DNA of 64,000 nt, taken from assembly GCA_017558825.1 (NCBI GenBank), contig JAFYTO010000010.1:62001-126000 (forward strand). Direction: 5' to 3'. Below, in pieces: positions 8,894 to 18,613 of this stretch; position 1 is the stretch's first letter, and each line of letters begins with the position of its first letter. The DNA is from Clostridia bacterium. GTDB taxonomy: Bacteria; Bacillota; Clostridia; Christensenellales; Borkfalkiaceae. The translations under genes and the position numbers were made by a program. The notes below the pieces were generated by a model, which was not told the DNA's origin, did no database searches, and worked only from the letters and a program-made list of their open reading frames with translations.

Positions 8894-10276
8894 TTATTTT
8901 TTAGTAATTTCGTAACCGTCTTTGGTGTTTTTAACAATATAGCCAAGGTCGCTAATTTCCGCTCTTAATGCGTCTGCAACCGCCCAATTCTTTTCCTTGC
9001 GCGCGTTTTGCATTTCTTCGGCTTTTGCAATAATTTCGCCTGGAATATCACTTGTTGTTTCTTCCTTAATTTTATCAAGACCTAAACCAAACACTTTGTC
9101 AAACTCAATGGCAAGGTTGTAAATATCAACTGAATACGGCTCTTTAAGCATAGTCCATAAAACGCCGAGAGCTGATGGAATATTTAAGTCGTCTAAAACG
9201 TCTTCTTTAAACTCTTGTTTAAATGCGTTGAGTTTTTCTACGTCTGCTTTATCTTGTGAATTTTTGTGTTTTAATAAAAGTCCACAAAGCCTTTCGTAAG
9301 AAGTTTTTGCCGCATCCATAGTGTCAAACGTAAAGTTTAACTTTTTGCGGTAGTGCGCATTTAAGCAAAAATATCTAAACACCATAGGGCTGTAACCCAT
9401 TTTTTCAAGCTGCTCGATGGTGTAAGTGTTTCCAAGAGATTTACTCATTTTGCCGCCGTCAACAAGCATAAATTCGCCGTGAAGCCAATATTTTGCAGGG
9501 TTTTTGCCAGTTAAACCTTCGCTTTGCGCAATTTCATTTTCGTGGTGAATAGGAATATGGTCAACACCGCCTGTATGAATATCAAAAATATCGCCCAAAT
9601 ATTTTCTTGACATTGCAGAACATTCAATGTGCCAACCAGGATAGCCTTGTCCCCAAGGACTTGGCCATTGCATAATGTGTTCTTTTGGCGCTTTTTTCCA
9701 AATAGCAAAATCGTAAGGATTGCGCTTATCACTGTTAACTTCTATTCTTGCGCCAGCTTTTAAATCGTCAAGCGTATTGCCAGAAAGCATGCCGTAGCCT
9801 TTGAATTTAGAAATGTCATAATAAATGCCGTCTTCCGTTTCGTAGCCAAAGCCTTTTTCGCATAAGCCCACAACGTAGTCAATCATTTCGTTAATGTGAG
9901 CGGTTGCCTTACAAATAATTTCTGGTTTTTCAATGTTCAACTTGTCAAAGTCTTGCATAAACACGTTTGTGTACATTTCCGCAATTTGCCAAGGGTCCTT
10001 CTTTTGCTCCCTTGACGCTTTTGCCATTTTATCTTCACCGTCATCGCCATCGCTCATAAGGTGGCCAACGTCAGTAATATTCATAACGCCTTTTAATTCA
10101 TAGCCGTCATATTTAAGCGCGCGCCTTAATAAATCCATAAAAATATAGGTGCGCAAGTTGCCAATGTGCGCGTAGTTATATACTGTTGGGCCGCAAGAAT
10201 ACATTCTAACCGTGTTAGTTCCGTCTTGCGTTTTAAACTCATCTTTCTTCCTTGTTAAAGTATTGTAAAGTTTCAT
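8894..10276 (-). CDS. cysS: Cysteinyl-tRNA synthetase
   Basis: Class I enzyme charging tRNA-Cys. The 460-residue protein shows CGPTVYNYAHIGN with the first zinc Cys and the HIGH-type signature, the zinc ligands GWHIECS and HHENE, and KMSKSLGN for the second class I motif. The ATG at 10276 overlaps the cysE stop by four bases. With cysE it forms a cysteine-supply unit under a cysteine T-box. Length and motifs are normal. Confidence 0.97.
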   Translation of the reverse strand: MKLYNTLTRKKDEFKTQDGTNTVRMYSCGPTVYNYAHIGNLRTYIFMDLLRRALKYDGYELKGVMNITDVGHLMSDGDDGEDKMAKASREQKKDPWQIAEMYTNVFMQDFDKLNIEKPEIICKATAHINEMIDYVVGLCEKGFGYETEDGIYYDISKFKGYGMLSGNTLDDLKAGARIEVNSDKRNPYDFAIWKKAPKEHIMQWPSPWGQGYPGWHIECSAMSRKYLGDIFDIHTGGVDHIPIHHENEIAQSEGLTGKNPAKYWLHGEFMLVDGGKMSKSLGNTYTIEQLEKMGYSPMVFRYFCLNAHYRKKLNFTFDTMDAAKTSYERLCGLLLKHKNSQDKADVEKLNAFKQEFKEDVLDDLNIPSALGVLWTMLKEPYSVDIYNLAIEFDKVFGLGLDKIKEETTSDIPGEIIAKAEEMQNARKEKNWAVADALRAEISDLGYIVKNTKDGYEITKK

Positions 10277-10899
10277 TTATTTAACTCCTTTTCAAGTTTA
10301 GCAATTTTTTCTTTTAACGCGTTAATTTCGTCTATTATAGGGTCGCGCTTTTCTTGTTCTAAGTCTTTTACAACCTTCTTCCCCTTTGTTTTAACAACTT
10401 TACCTGGTATTCCTACAACAGTAGAGTCTGCAGGAACGTCACTTAACACAACGCTACCAGCGCCAATTTTACAGTTTTCGTTTATAGTTATGCCACCTAA
10501 AACTTTAACGCCCGCACTTAACACGCAGTTTTGCTTGATTGTTGGGTGGCGCTTTTTGCCTTTATCTTTACCCGTACCACCAAGCGTAACGCCTTGGTAT
10601 ATTACAACGCCCGTTTCAATTTCCGCCGTTTCACCAATAACTACGCCTGCGCCGTGGTCAATAAATACGCCGGGCGCAATTTTTGCCGCTGGGTGAATTT
10701 CAATGCCTGTGCGCCATTTTGCGTTTTGGCTTATTAAACGAGCAATTAACTTCATATTGTGCCTGTAAAAGAAATTTGCACGCCTATGTAGCCTTAGCGC
10801 TTTTACGCCAGAGTAAGTGAGCCATACTTCAAATCTACTTCTTGCGGCTGGGTCGTTTGCCATTGCCGCGTCTATATCTAATTTTAAACTTTTAAACAT
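10273..10899 (-). CDS. cysE: Serine O-acetyltransferase
   Basis: Transfers acetyl from acetyl-CoA to serine, giving O-acetylserine for cysteine synthesis. The 208 residues contain an alpha-helical N-terminus and left-handed beta-helix hexapeptide repeats: IHPAAKIAPGVFIDHGAGVV, VVIYQGVTLGG and INENCKIGAGSVV. The His of IDHG and the Asp nearby are the usual catalytic pair. A short charged tail ends the protein. First gene of cysE-cysS(-alaS) behind the cysteine T-box, so it should be induced when tRNA-Cys is uncharged. Confidence 0.95.
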   Translation of the reverse strand: MFKSLKLDIDAAMANDPAARSRFEVWLTYSGVKALRLHRRANFFYRHNMKLIARLISQNAKWRTGIEIHPAAKIAPGVFIDHGAGVVIGETAEIETGVVIYQGVTLGGTGKDKGKKRHPTIKQNCVLSAGVKVLGGITINENCKIGAGSVVLSDVPADSTVVGIPGKVVKTKGKKVVKDLEQEKRDPIIDEINALKEKIAKLEKELNK

Positions 10900-10927
10900 T
10901 TTTAATACCTTTAATATTTTTGAAAAA

Positions 10928-11145
10928 ATAAAAAGCGCCTTGTATATAAAGACGCTTTACACCGTTTGCGTGGTTCCACTTTAATTTGCCATAATAATGG
11001 CTACTCATTAGCGGTATAACGGCGCTACCCGTACGCAATTAACGTCCCTTAACAAGAAAATGCACTTTCATTACTTTTACGCTACAACCTTTCACCTAAC
11101 GTTGCTCTCTAAAAACGCTAAAATAATTACTCTTTTTTCTAACGG
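10928..11145 (-). promoter_or_regulatory. T-box leader, cysteine type
   Basis: Read on the minus strand, the conserved T-box appears as AAAGTGGAACCACGC at 10982-10968. It is followed by a terminator with an AAGCGTC/GGCGCTT stem and T-run (about 10957-10930). In stem I, GAAAG-UGC-A-UUUU at about 11070-11058 offers UGC as specifier codon (bases 11064-11062), which matches tRNA-Cys and the downstream cysE and cysS. An AGAGAG segment near 11110 marks the base of stem I. A TATAAA-like -10 lies near 11155. Uncharged tRNA-Cys should stabilise the antiterminator. Confidence 0.9.
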
Positions 11146-11241
11146 TTTACTTTATAGTATGTTAATATTAACATAAAAAGTTAATAATTGCAATTATTTT
11201 TAACTATTTTATTTTGTTTTGCGCTTTTATAGTTAAAAATC

Positions 11242-11270
11242 TTGCAAAAATTTTTTTTATTTAGTATAAT
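11242..11270 (+). promoter_or_regulatory. Sigma-A promoter of serS
   Basis: TTGCAA (11242-11247), a 17-base spacer and TATAAT (11265-11270). Its position shows that an in-frame TTG start at 11242 cannot be used and fixes the serS start at 11299. Confidence 0.85.
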
Positions 11271-11298
11271 TTATAAAACTAAACTTTTAGGTGGTATT

Positions 11299-12585
11299 AT
11301 GCTTGATATTAAACTTATTATTGAAAAGCCAGACTTTGTAAAAAGCGCATTGCTCAAAAAGGGTTATGACGTTGACTTTACTGAAGTTATTAAAAAAGAT
11401 GAAGAAAAAAGAAAACTTCAATATGAAATTGAAAGTTTAAAAGCAACGCGCAATAAAGTTTCAGCTGAAATTCCTGCACTTAAAAAACAAGGCAAACCTG
11501 TTGAAGAAATCTTTGCAAAAATGCGTGAAATTGGCGAACAAATTGCTGAAGGAGATGCTAAAATAAACGCACTTTCACAAGAAATTTTTGATTTTGTTGC
11601 TTGTCTTCCTAATATGCCAGACGAAGATTTACTCCCTGGCGAAAAAGAAAACAACAAAGTTGTTAAAGTTTATAATGAAAAGCCTGAATTCGACTTTGAA
11701 ATTAAAAATCACGTTGACCTTTGCACAAACCTTAAAATTATTGACTATGAAAGAGGCGTTAAACTTTCTGGTAATGGTTTTTGGGCTTACCGCGGTGACG
11801 GTGCAAGGCTTGAATGGGCGCTTTTAAATTTCTTTATTAGCGAGCATTTAGGCGATGGTTACGAATTTATTTTGCCGCCACACCAACTTTCATATAATTG
11901 CGGTTTTGGTGCTGGCCAATTCCCTAAATTTAGCGATGAAGTTTACTGGCTTGACGTTGATGAAGATAGAAAGAAAAATAGATTTATGCTTCCTACTGCT
12001 GAAACTGCACTCGTAAACCTTTACGCTAACGAGATTATGGATGAAGAAAGTTTGCCACTTAAACTTTTTGCCTACACTCCTTGCTATCGTAAAGAAGCAG
12101 GCTCTGCTCGTGCTGAAGAAAGAGGAATGATAAGAGGTCACCAATTCAACAAAGTTGAAATGGTACAATACACTACCGCTGAAGGTTCTGACAAAGCGTT
12201 TGATGAACTTGTAAACAAGGCTTGTTCGCTTATGGATAAACTTGGGCTTCACTTTAGGCTTTCTAAACTTGCCGCGGGTGACTGTTCTGCATCAATGGCA
12301 AGAACTTATGACATTGAAGTGTGGATACCTTCTATGGGCATTTACAAAGAAGTTTCTTCCGTATCTAACGCAAGAGATTATCAAGCACGCAGAAACAACA
12401 CAAGATATAAAAACAAACAAACGGGTAAGAACTTCTTCGTTCACACTCTTAACGGTTCGGGCCTCGCTACTTCACGTGTGTTCCCTGCTATTATTGAACA
12501 ATACCAAAATGCAGACGGTTCTATTACAGTTCCGGAAGTTTTAAGACCGTTTATGAACGGACAAGAAAAAATTATTATTAAATAA
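11299..12585 (+). CDS. serS: Seryl-tRNA synthetase
   Basis: Class II synthetase charging tRNA-Ser. The 428-residue protein begins MLDIKLIIEKPDFV, the family's usual start. It has the N-terminal coiled-coil arm (about 25-105), motif 2 (FRAEAGSAR-like YRKEAGSARAEERGMIRGHQF) and motif 3 (NGSGLATSR). The ATG at 11299 has an AGGTGG site; upstream in-frame codons lie in the promoter. A terminator follows at 12592. Confidence 0.95.
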   Translation: MLDIKLIIEKPDFVKSALLKKGYDVDFTEVIKKDEEKRKLQYEIESLKATRNKVSAEIPALKKQGKPVEEIFAKMREIGEQIAEGDAKINALSQEIFDFVACLPNMPDEDLLPGEKENNKVVKVYNEKPEFDFEIKNHVDLCTNLKIIDYERGVKLSGNGFWAYRGDGARLEWALLNFFISEHLGDGYEFILPPHQLSYNCGFGAGQFPKFSDEVYWLDVDEDRKKNRFMLPTAETALVNLYANEIMDEESLPLKLFAYTPCYRKEAGSARAEERGMIRGHQFNKVEMVQYTTAEGSDKAFDELVNKACSLMDKLGLHFRLSKLAAGDCSASMARTYDIEVWIPSMGIYKEVSSVSNARDYQARRNNTRYKNKQTGKNFFVHTLNGSGLATSRVFPAIIEQYQNADGSITVPEVLRPFMNGQEKIIIK

Positions 12586-12591
12586 TTACCA

Positions 12592-12622
12592 AATTCTCAA
12601 CTGCAAAACGTAGTTGAGAATT
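12592..12622 (+). terminator. Terminator of serS
   Basis: AATTCTCAACT and AGTTGAGAATT form an 11-base-pair stem, followed by TTTATGTTTGTTTTTTT. Confidence 0.8.
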
Positions 12623-12707
12623 TTATGTTTGTTTTTTTAATTTTATTATTGCTTTACTAAAAGTAATTTGGTATAATGTTTATATTGATTTTTGAAGGTA
12701 TGTACTT

Positions 12708-14195
12708 ATGAACGTTGGATTTGATAGCCGTAAATATCTTTCCGTACAAACGGAAAAAATACTTGAACGAATTGACGAGTTTGGCGGTAAACTCTACTTG
12801 GAGTTTGGCGGTAAACTTTTTGACGACTTCCACGCATCACGCGTGCTTCCTGGTTTTAGACCGGACAGTAAAATTCAAATGCTTACGCAACTTAAAGACA
12901 GGGCGGAAATTGTTATTGTTATTAGTGCAGAAGATATTTTAAAAAATAAAGTTCGCTCTGACCTTGGCATAACTTATGACGTGGACGTTTTAAGGCTTAT
13001 TGATATTTTTAAAGGTTACGGATTATACGTTGGAAGTATTGTAATTACTAAATTTGAGCCTGCTAATGAAAGTGCGCTTATATTTAAAAAGCGCCTTGAA
13101 AAGTTAGGTCATAAAGTTTACGTTCACTATAACATTAAGGGATATCCTACTAATATTCCTCTTATTTTAAGTGATGAAGGCTACGGTAAAAACGAATACA
13201 TTGAAACCACGCGTGACCTTGTTGTGCTTACAGCTCCTGGCCCTGGTAGTGGCAAAATGGCAACTTGTCTTTCTCAACTTTATCACGACTTTAAGCGTGG
13301 CATTAAAGCGGGTTATGCTAAATATGAAACTTTCCCTGTTTGGAACTTGCCACTTCAACACCCTGTTAATATGGCTTATGAAGCTGCAACTGCCGACCTT
13401 AATGACGTTAATATGATAGACCCTTACCACCTTTCCGCTTACGGAAAAGTTGCGGTAAACTATAATAGAGACGTTGAAATTTTTCCTGTATTAAACGCAT
13501 TGTTTGAACGCCTTATGGGAACTTCGCCTTATAAATCTCCAACGGATATGGGCGTTAATATGGCGGGCTTTGCAATAAGCGATGACGATGCTTGCTGTTA
13601 TGCTTCAAAACAAGAAATTATACGCCGTTACTTAAAGGCTATTGAAAATGAAAGAAGAAACAACTTAGACCCTAAAGAGAGTGAAAAAATACTTCTTTTG
13701 ATGAACAAGCTTAACGTTTCCGTTTACGATAGAGAAGTTTGCAAGGCTTGCAAAGAAAGGCGTGAAGTTGTTAACGTTCCCGTTAGCGCTATTCAGTTTG
13801 AAGACGGAACTATAATTACGGGCAAAACGAGTGAACTCTTAGAAAGCCAAAGTGCAATGCTATTAAACGCGCTTAAATATTTAGCGGGTATTCCTGACGA
13901 AATTAAGTTGCTTTTACCTGAAAGAATACTTCCTATACACGACCTTAAAGTAAACTATCTTCAAAGCCAAACTCCAAGGCTTCACATTGATGAAATGCTT
14001 ATAGCGCTTTCTTCAAGTTGTGCAACGAATAAAAATGCGGAACTTGCAATTAAACAACTTAAAAGACTTAAAGGTACGGAAATGCACACTTCTATACTTT
14101 TACCTCATGCAGACGTTAAGACTTTTAGAAAGCTTGGCGTAAATCTTACAAGTTCGGCAATTTACGAAGACAAAATTCCCAAATATTATGAATAA
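12708..14195 (+). CDS. DUF1846 family protein (UPF0371)
   Basis: 495 residues that match from memory the DUF1846 family of Firmicutes: start GFDSRKYLSVQTEKILERI, then LYLEFGGKLFDDFHASRVLPG, LTAPGPGSGKMATCLSQLYHD (a phosphate-binding-looking loop near 175-195) and INYNRDVEIFP-like middle. The biochemical function of the family is not established. The gene has its own promoter (TATAAT at 12672-12677) and a terminator at 14198, so it is monocistronic. Start ATG at 12708 follows a GAAGGT site. Confidence 0.85.
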   Translation: MNVGFDSRKYLSVQTEKILERIDEFGGKLYLEFGGKLFDDFHASRVLPGFRPDSKIQMLTQLKDRAEIVIVISAEDILKNKVRSDLGITYDVDVLRLIDIFKGYGLYVGSIVITKFEPANESALIFKKRLEKLGHKVYVHYNIKGYPTNIPLILSDEGYGKNEYIETTRDLVVLTAPGPGSGKMATCLSQLYHDFKRGIKAGYAKYETFPVWNLPLQHPVNMAYEAATADLNDVNMIDPYHLSAYGKVAVNYNRDVEIFPVLNALFERLMGTSPYKSPTDMGVNMAGFAISDDDACCYASKQEIIRRYLKAIENERRNNLDPKESEKILLLMNKLNVSVYDREVCKACKERREVVNVPVSAIQFEDGTIITGKTSELLESQSAMLLNALKYLAGIPDEIKLLLPERILPIHDLKVNYLQSQTPRLHIDEMLIALSSSCATNKNAELAIKQLKRLKGTEMHTSILLPHADVKTFRKLGVNLTSSAIYEDKIPKYYE

Positions 14196-14197
14196 CA

Positions 14198-14224
14198 AAA
14201 ATCTCGGCTAAATGCCGAGATTTT
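14198..14224. terminator. Bidirectional terminator between the DUF1846 gene and an MFS gene
   Basis: AAATCTCGGC and GCCGAGATTT form the stem, with A/T runs on both sides; it separates two converging genes. Confidence 0.8.
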
Positions 14225-15467
14225 ATTTTTTAGTTTTGAGTTTTTGAATTAAGTTGTATAAAAGCGTTATTACAACGGGAACTAAACAAATAACCGTTAA
14301 AATTATAAATAGATTTGCCCAAGTTCCGCTCAACTCTTTAACGAGTGCAAAGCACACTAAACTTAACGCGCTACCAACGTAGCAACAGCCGTCTATTACA
14401 CCCGCTAAAAGCCCCGTGTTTATTTTATCACGCAAATATAGCGGAGCAATTGCCGTTACCAAGTTATTTATGCTTGCCATAAATAAAGCGTTAAACGAAA
14501 TTAAAATTAAAACTATAAGCCAAGCGCTTGTATTTATAAAGAGAGCAATTATAAGCATTGCAACCGAAGAAAGCAAATACCAAAACGCGCCTTGCGTTAT
14601 AAAGGACTTGATTTTTTTGCCCACAAGCGTGTTAAACACCGCGCCAAACGTTGCAGAAAGCGGAAGTAAAACGGTTAAGAATATTGAAAAACTGCTTGAT
14701 AAGTTAAAAGTTTCTTTAAGTATTGAAGGCGCCCACGTTGCAAGCCCGTCTTTAACAAAGTTGTTAACAACAGCAAATAACACTAAAATTAAAACCAACG
14801 CCGTTAAAGAGCCTTGCATACTTGGCTTTTGAATGCTTTTTTGTTCAACTTTAGCTTCTTCTTTGCCCTCTTCAATTTGGCAAATAAACACTTTATTATA
14901 TACAACAAGCCAAACTGCACCTACTGCCGCCATTAAAATTGACGAGATTAAAAAAGTGTAGTTAAATGCGTTAAAGTACGTAAAAAGTGCAGTTAAACCG
15001 TAAACTGTAAACGTTCCTATACCTACCGAAGTTCCAAGCGCTATAATTGCCGTTGGCAAATCTTTTGTTTTTAAGGTACAAGCAACGGAATTTATAATAG
15101 ACGTCCATAAAAAACTTTGAGCAATACCGTTAAGTAGCCAAACGTATTTAATATACTCAAATGGAATTTTTAAAAATAAGGTAAAAGTTAAAAGTGCTGA
15201 TACTATTAATGCAAGTGAAACAACAAGCCTTTTATTATATCTTTTGCAAAGCAAGCCGTTTACAACTTGACCTACGCCGTAACTAATAAAAAACATAGTG
15301 CCAACTAAACCCGCTTGCGTTTCAGAAACGTTATAAAACTCTTTAATTGGCTCAATGCTTGCACTATAACCATATCTACCAATATAAGCAATGGTATAAG
15401 CAATCCAACATAAAAAAATTGGAAGTATCGCCTTTTTATCTATGCTTTTTTTAACCGTTTTTTTCAC
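14223..15467 (-). CDS. MFS transporter, organophosphate-antiporter (GlpT/UhpT)-like
   Basis: A 12-helix major facilitator of about 414 residues. The early segment IGRYGYSASIEPIKEFYNVSETQAGLVGT resembles organophosphate:phosphate antiporters, where an Arg in the first helix binds phosphate. A hydrophilic loop (about 190-215) divides the halves. I place the start at GTG 15467 because GGAG precedes it and a TATAAT-like -10 lies just upstream; an in-frame TTG at 15494 would sit almost on the transcription start. Substrate is not determined. It stands alone on the minus strand, divergent from the next MFS gene. Confidence 0.75.
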   Translation of the reverse strand: MKKTVKKSIDKKAILPIFLCWIAYTIAYIGRYGYSASIEPIKEFYNVSETQAGLVGTMFFISYGVGQVVNGLLCKRYNKRLVVSLALIVSALLTFTLFLKIPFEYIKYVWLLNGIAQSFLWTSIINSVACTLKTKDLPTAIIALGTSVGIGTFTVYGLTALFTYFNAFNYTFLISSILMAAVGAVWLVVYNKVFICQIEEGKEEAKVEQKSIQKPSMQGSLTALVLILVLFAVVNNFVKDGLATWAPSILKETFNLSSSFSIFLTVLLPLSATFGAVFNTLVGKKIKSFITQGAFWYLLSSVAMLIIALFINTSAWLIVLILISFNALFMASINNLVTAIAPLYLRDKINTGLLAGVIDGCCYVGSALSLVCFALVKELSGTWANLFIILTVICLVPVVITLLYNLIQKLKTKK

Positions 15468-15624
15468 TTGTTTACTCCATAAAAATTTAGTCAACCTTAT
15501 TATATGCTTAACTGCGCTTTTTGTAAATTAAAAAAACGCCTTTTTTAAAATTTTTGCCATTGATTTTTTTACTGTTATAATATATAATTAAATGTGTTAA
15601 AAATAATATTGTTTAGGAGTTATT

Positions 15625-16914
15625 ATGTCTAGTAAACTTTCAAAACGTTTTTATATTGCCTTAATAATTTTTAGCCTTATTGGGCAAGTTGCTTGGGTTG
15701 TAGAAAATATGTATTTTAACGTGTTTATCTACAAAATTTTTAATGCTTCGGCTAGTGATATTTCTTTAATGGTTGCATTAAGTGCGGTATCCGCCACCCT
15801 TACGTCAATTTTTATTGGCGCATTGTCAGATAAAATTGGTAAACGCAAAATTTTTATTTGCGGTGGCTATGTTTTATGGGGCGTTTCAATACTTTGTTTT
15901 TCTCTTATTAGAATAGACGTGTTAAACGCGTTATTCCCTACGGCTGTTTCAGTAGCAACAATAGGCGTTTCTCTAGTTATTATTTTAGACTGTGTTATGA
16001 CGTTTTTTGGCTCAAGTGCAAACGATGCGGCTTTTAACGCTTGGCTTACCGACAGTACGGATAGTTCTAACCGTGGTAGCGCAGAAGGTATAAACTCAAT
16101 GATGCCTCTCGTTGCTATTCTTGCTGTTTTTGGCGGGTTTATGGCACTTGACCTTGATAAAAGCGAGAGCTGGACAATAGTATTTACGGTTATTGGCGCT
16201 GTTGTTATTTTGATTGGTATTTTAGGTATTTTCTTGATTGAAGAACCTGTTAGAGAAAAAGAAAACTCACGTTATTTTGACAATATTATTTACGGCTTTT
16301 TACCGTCCACAATAAAGCAAAATGCTAAACTTTACGTTGCACTTATTGCGTTTATTGTATTTAATATTTCTATTCAAATATTTATGCCTTACCTTATAAT
16401 TTATTACGAAGTTTCGCTTAATATGGCTGACTACGTTTTAGTTATGGCGCCTGCAATTATACTTGCTTCCGTTGTAACTTTCTTTTGGGGTAAGGTTTAC
16501 GATAAAAAAGGCTTTGCATTCTCAATTGCGTTTTCACTTTTATGGATAATGCTTGGATATATTATGCTTTATATCTTTACAAATAAAGCGCTTGTATTTA
16601 TTGGCTCGCTTTTAATGATGAGCGGTTATTTATCTGGTATGGCGGTATTTGGCGCAACTATTAGAGATAACACGCCTATTGGAAAAGCAGGAAGATTGCA
16701 AGGTGTTAGAATAGTTTCACAAGTGTTGGTTCCAGGCGTAGTTGGCCCATATATTGGCAAACTTGTTTTATCTGGGGCGGACACTATTGTTAATGGCGAT
16801 GGTACAGTTTCGTTTATTCCATCCGCCGATATATTCTTGGCGGCACTTATTGCAATGATTGTTGCAATTCCTTTTATAATACTTCTTGCAAAAAGGAGAA
16901 AAAATGAAAATTAA
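15625..16914 (+). CDS. MFS transporter linked to a GH2 glycosidase
   Basis: A 429-residue major facilitator with about 12 helices and the family loop motif GALSDKIGKRK (about 73-83). The ATG at 15625 has a TTAGGAG site. The gene overlaps the GH2 glycosidase gene by 11 bases, so the likely role is uptake of a glycoside or sugar released or cleaved by that enzyme. The substrate itself cannot be read from sequence. Confidence 0.8.
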   Translation: MSSKLSKRFYIALIIFSLIGQVAWVVENMYFNVFIYKIFNASASDISLMVALSAVSATLTSIFIGALSDKIGKRKIFICGGYVLWGVSILCFSLIRIDVLNALFPTAVSVATIGVSLVIILDCVMTFFGSSANDAAFNAWLTDSTDSSNRGSAEGINSMMPLVAILAVFGGFMALDLDKSESWTIVFTVIGAVVILIGILGIFLIEEPVREKENSRYFDNIIYGFLPSTIKQNAKLYVALIAFIVFNISIQIFMPYLIIYYEVSLNMADYVLVMAPAIILASVVTFFWGKVYDKKGFAFSIAFSLLWIMLGYIMLYIFTNKALVFIGSLLMMSGYLSGMAVFGATIRDNTPIGKAGRLQGVRIVSQVLVPGVVGPYIGKLVLSGADTIVNGDGTVSFIPSADIFLAALIAMIVAIPFIILLAKRRKNEN

Positions 16915-18580
16915 CAATTTAAAAACGGAATATATGGTTGATAAAATTCCGTTTAACGAATACCCACGCCCACGCTTGAAGCGTAAAGAGTACGTTAACT
17001 TAAACGGCGAATGGAGTTTTGAAGTTTATAAAAATAATAACGCAGTGTATAGCGGTAACATTTTAGTTCCATTTCCGCCTGAAAGTGAGCTTTCTAAGGT
17101 TAAAAGAATTACTAAAAAGGGCGAACTTTTAGTATATAAACGCACGTTTAACGTAAGTGATACGTCTGTTGTTACGCTTTTACATTTTGGCGCGGTTGAC
17201 TGCATTTCTTGCATATATATCAACAATAAGTTTGCATATAAAAACGAAAACGGCTATATTCCTTTTACTGTTGACGCCACAAACTTTGTAAACTTGGGCG
17301 AAAACGAGTTAAGGGTTGAGGTTATAGATAATTTAGATTTAAACTACCCTTACGGCAAACAAACTAATAGGCGCGGTGGCATGTGGTACACGCCTGTTAG
17401 CGGTATTTGGCAAACGGTTTGGCTTGAAAGCGTGCCTAAAAACTATATAAAAGATATAGTTGTTACGCCAAGTTTAAATAGCGTTACTATTGAAGTTTTA
17501 GGCGGTTTAGAAAGTAAAACGCTTAACTTTAACGGTAAAAATTACGAGTTTAATAACTCTATTACGCTTGATATTAGCGAGCCTAAATTATGGGCGCCTG
17601 AAACGCCTTACTTATACTCGTTTACTGTTACAAGCGGACAAGATACTGTTGAAAGTTATTTTGCCTTGCGTGAAATTGGCTATAATGAAAATGGCTTAAC
17701 GCTCAACGGCAAAAACTACTTCTTTAACGGCGTACTTGACCAAGGCTACTTTCCTGACGGAATATTTTTACCGCCAAACGAACAAGGTTTTAAAGGCGAT
17801 ATTTTAAAAATGAAAGAACTTGGTTTTAATATGATTAGAAAGCATATTAAAATTGAACCTGAAATTTTTTACTATTACTGCGACCTTTTAGGTATGGCAG
17901 TTTTCCAAGACTTTGTTAATAACGGACGTTATAGCTTTATTTTAGATACTGCATTGCCAACTATTGGGTTTAAAAAATGTAAGCCATCATTTGCAAGTAA
18001 AATACAAAAAGAAAAGTTTTTAGAAGTTTCTAAAAAAACGGTTGAGCATTTATATAGCTACCCTTGCGTTATTTACTATACCATTTTTAACGAAGGTTGG
18101 GGGCAACAAAACGCTACTGCGCTTTACCGCATTTTTAAGGAACTTGACCCTACGCGCGTTTACGATACGGCGTCTGGTTGGTTTAATAATTGCGAAAGTG
18201 ACGTTAAGAGCGAACACGTTTACTTTAAAAAAATAAATATTAAAAATGACGGCGTTAAACCGCTTGTTTTAAGTGAATTTGGCGGATATTCGTATAAAAT
18301 AAACGAACATAGCTTTAACCTTTCTTCAACCTACGGCTATAAAACTTGCACTAAAGAAACTTTTATGCCTGATTTAGAAAACCTTTACTATAATCAAGTT
18401 ATACCTTGTATTAAAAATGAAAAGTTATGTGCAACGGTGCTAACGCAGTTAAGTGACGTTGAAGATGAAACTAACGGACTATACACCTACGATAGAAAAG
18501 TTTGTAAAGTAAACACACAAAAAATGCTTGATATATCAAACGCAATAATAAAAGCGTATAATGAAACGGTTATAAAATAA
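16904..18580 (+). CDS. Glycoside hydrolase family 2 (beta-galactosidase/glucuronidase-like)
   Basis: 558 residues in GH2 order: sugar-binding jelly roll (about 20-180, with LNGEWSFEV), immunoglobulin-like domain (about 182-260), and TIM barrel from about 262. The acid/base is E397 in TIFNEGWGQ and the nucleophile is probably E458 in VLSEFGGYS. No signal peptide is seen, so it should act in the cytosol on imported glycosides. Start ATG 16904 follows AAAAAGGAG; an upstream in-frame ATG at 16886 is less likely. It is short for GH2, lacking extra C-terminal domains. Beta-glycosidase specificity is open. Confidence 0.85.
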   Translation: MKINNLKTEYMVDKIPFNEYPRPRLKRKEYVNLNGEWSFEVYKNNNAVYSGNILVPFPPESELSKVKRITKKGELLVYKRTFNVSDTSVVTLLHFGAVDCISCIYINNKFAYKNENGYIPFTVDATNFVNLGENELRVEVIDNLDLNYPYGKQTNRRGGMWYTPVSGIWQTVWLESVPKNYIKDIVVTPSLNSVTIEVLGGLESKTLNFNGKNYEFNNSITLDISEPKLWAPETPYLYSFTVTSGQDTVESYFALREIGYNENGLTLNGKNYFFNGVLDQGYFPDGIFLPPNEQGFKGDILKMKELGFNMIRKHIKIEPEIFYYYCDLLGMAVFQDFVNNGRYSFILDTALPTIGFKKCKPSFASKIQKEKFLEVSKKTVEHLYSYPCVIYYTIFNEGWGQQNATALYRIFKELDPTRVYDTASGWFNNCESDVKSEHVYFKKINIKNDGVKPLVLSEFGGYSYKINEHSFNLSSTYGYKTCTKETFMPDLENLYYNQVIPCIKNEKLCATVLTQLSDVEDETNGLYTYDRKVCKVNTQKMLDISNAIIKAYNETVIK

Positions 18581-18607
18581 AAAAGCGGAGCAAGTTGCTC
18601 CGCTTTA
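18581..18607. terminator. Bidirectional terminator between GH2 and cvpA genes
   Basis: AAAAGCGGAGCAA and TTGCTCCGCTTT form a long stem, with T-rich DNA after it on both strands. Confidence 0.8.
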
Positions 18608-18613
18608 ATTTTT

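Noticed and set aside
11242..11298. N-terminal extension of serS from a TTG codon
   Set aside because: The extension overlaps a consensus promoter, and the family starts at MLDIK, which has its own ribosome site.
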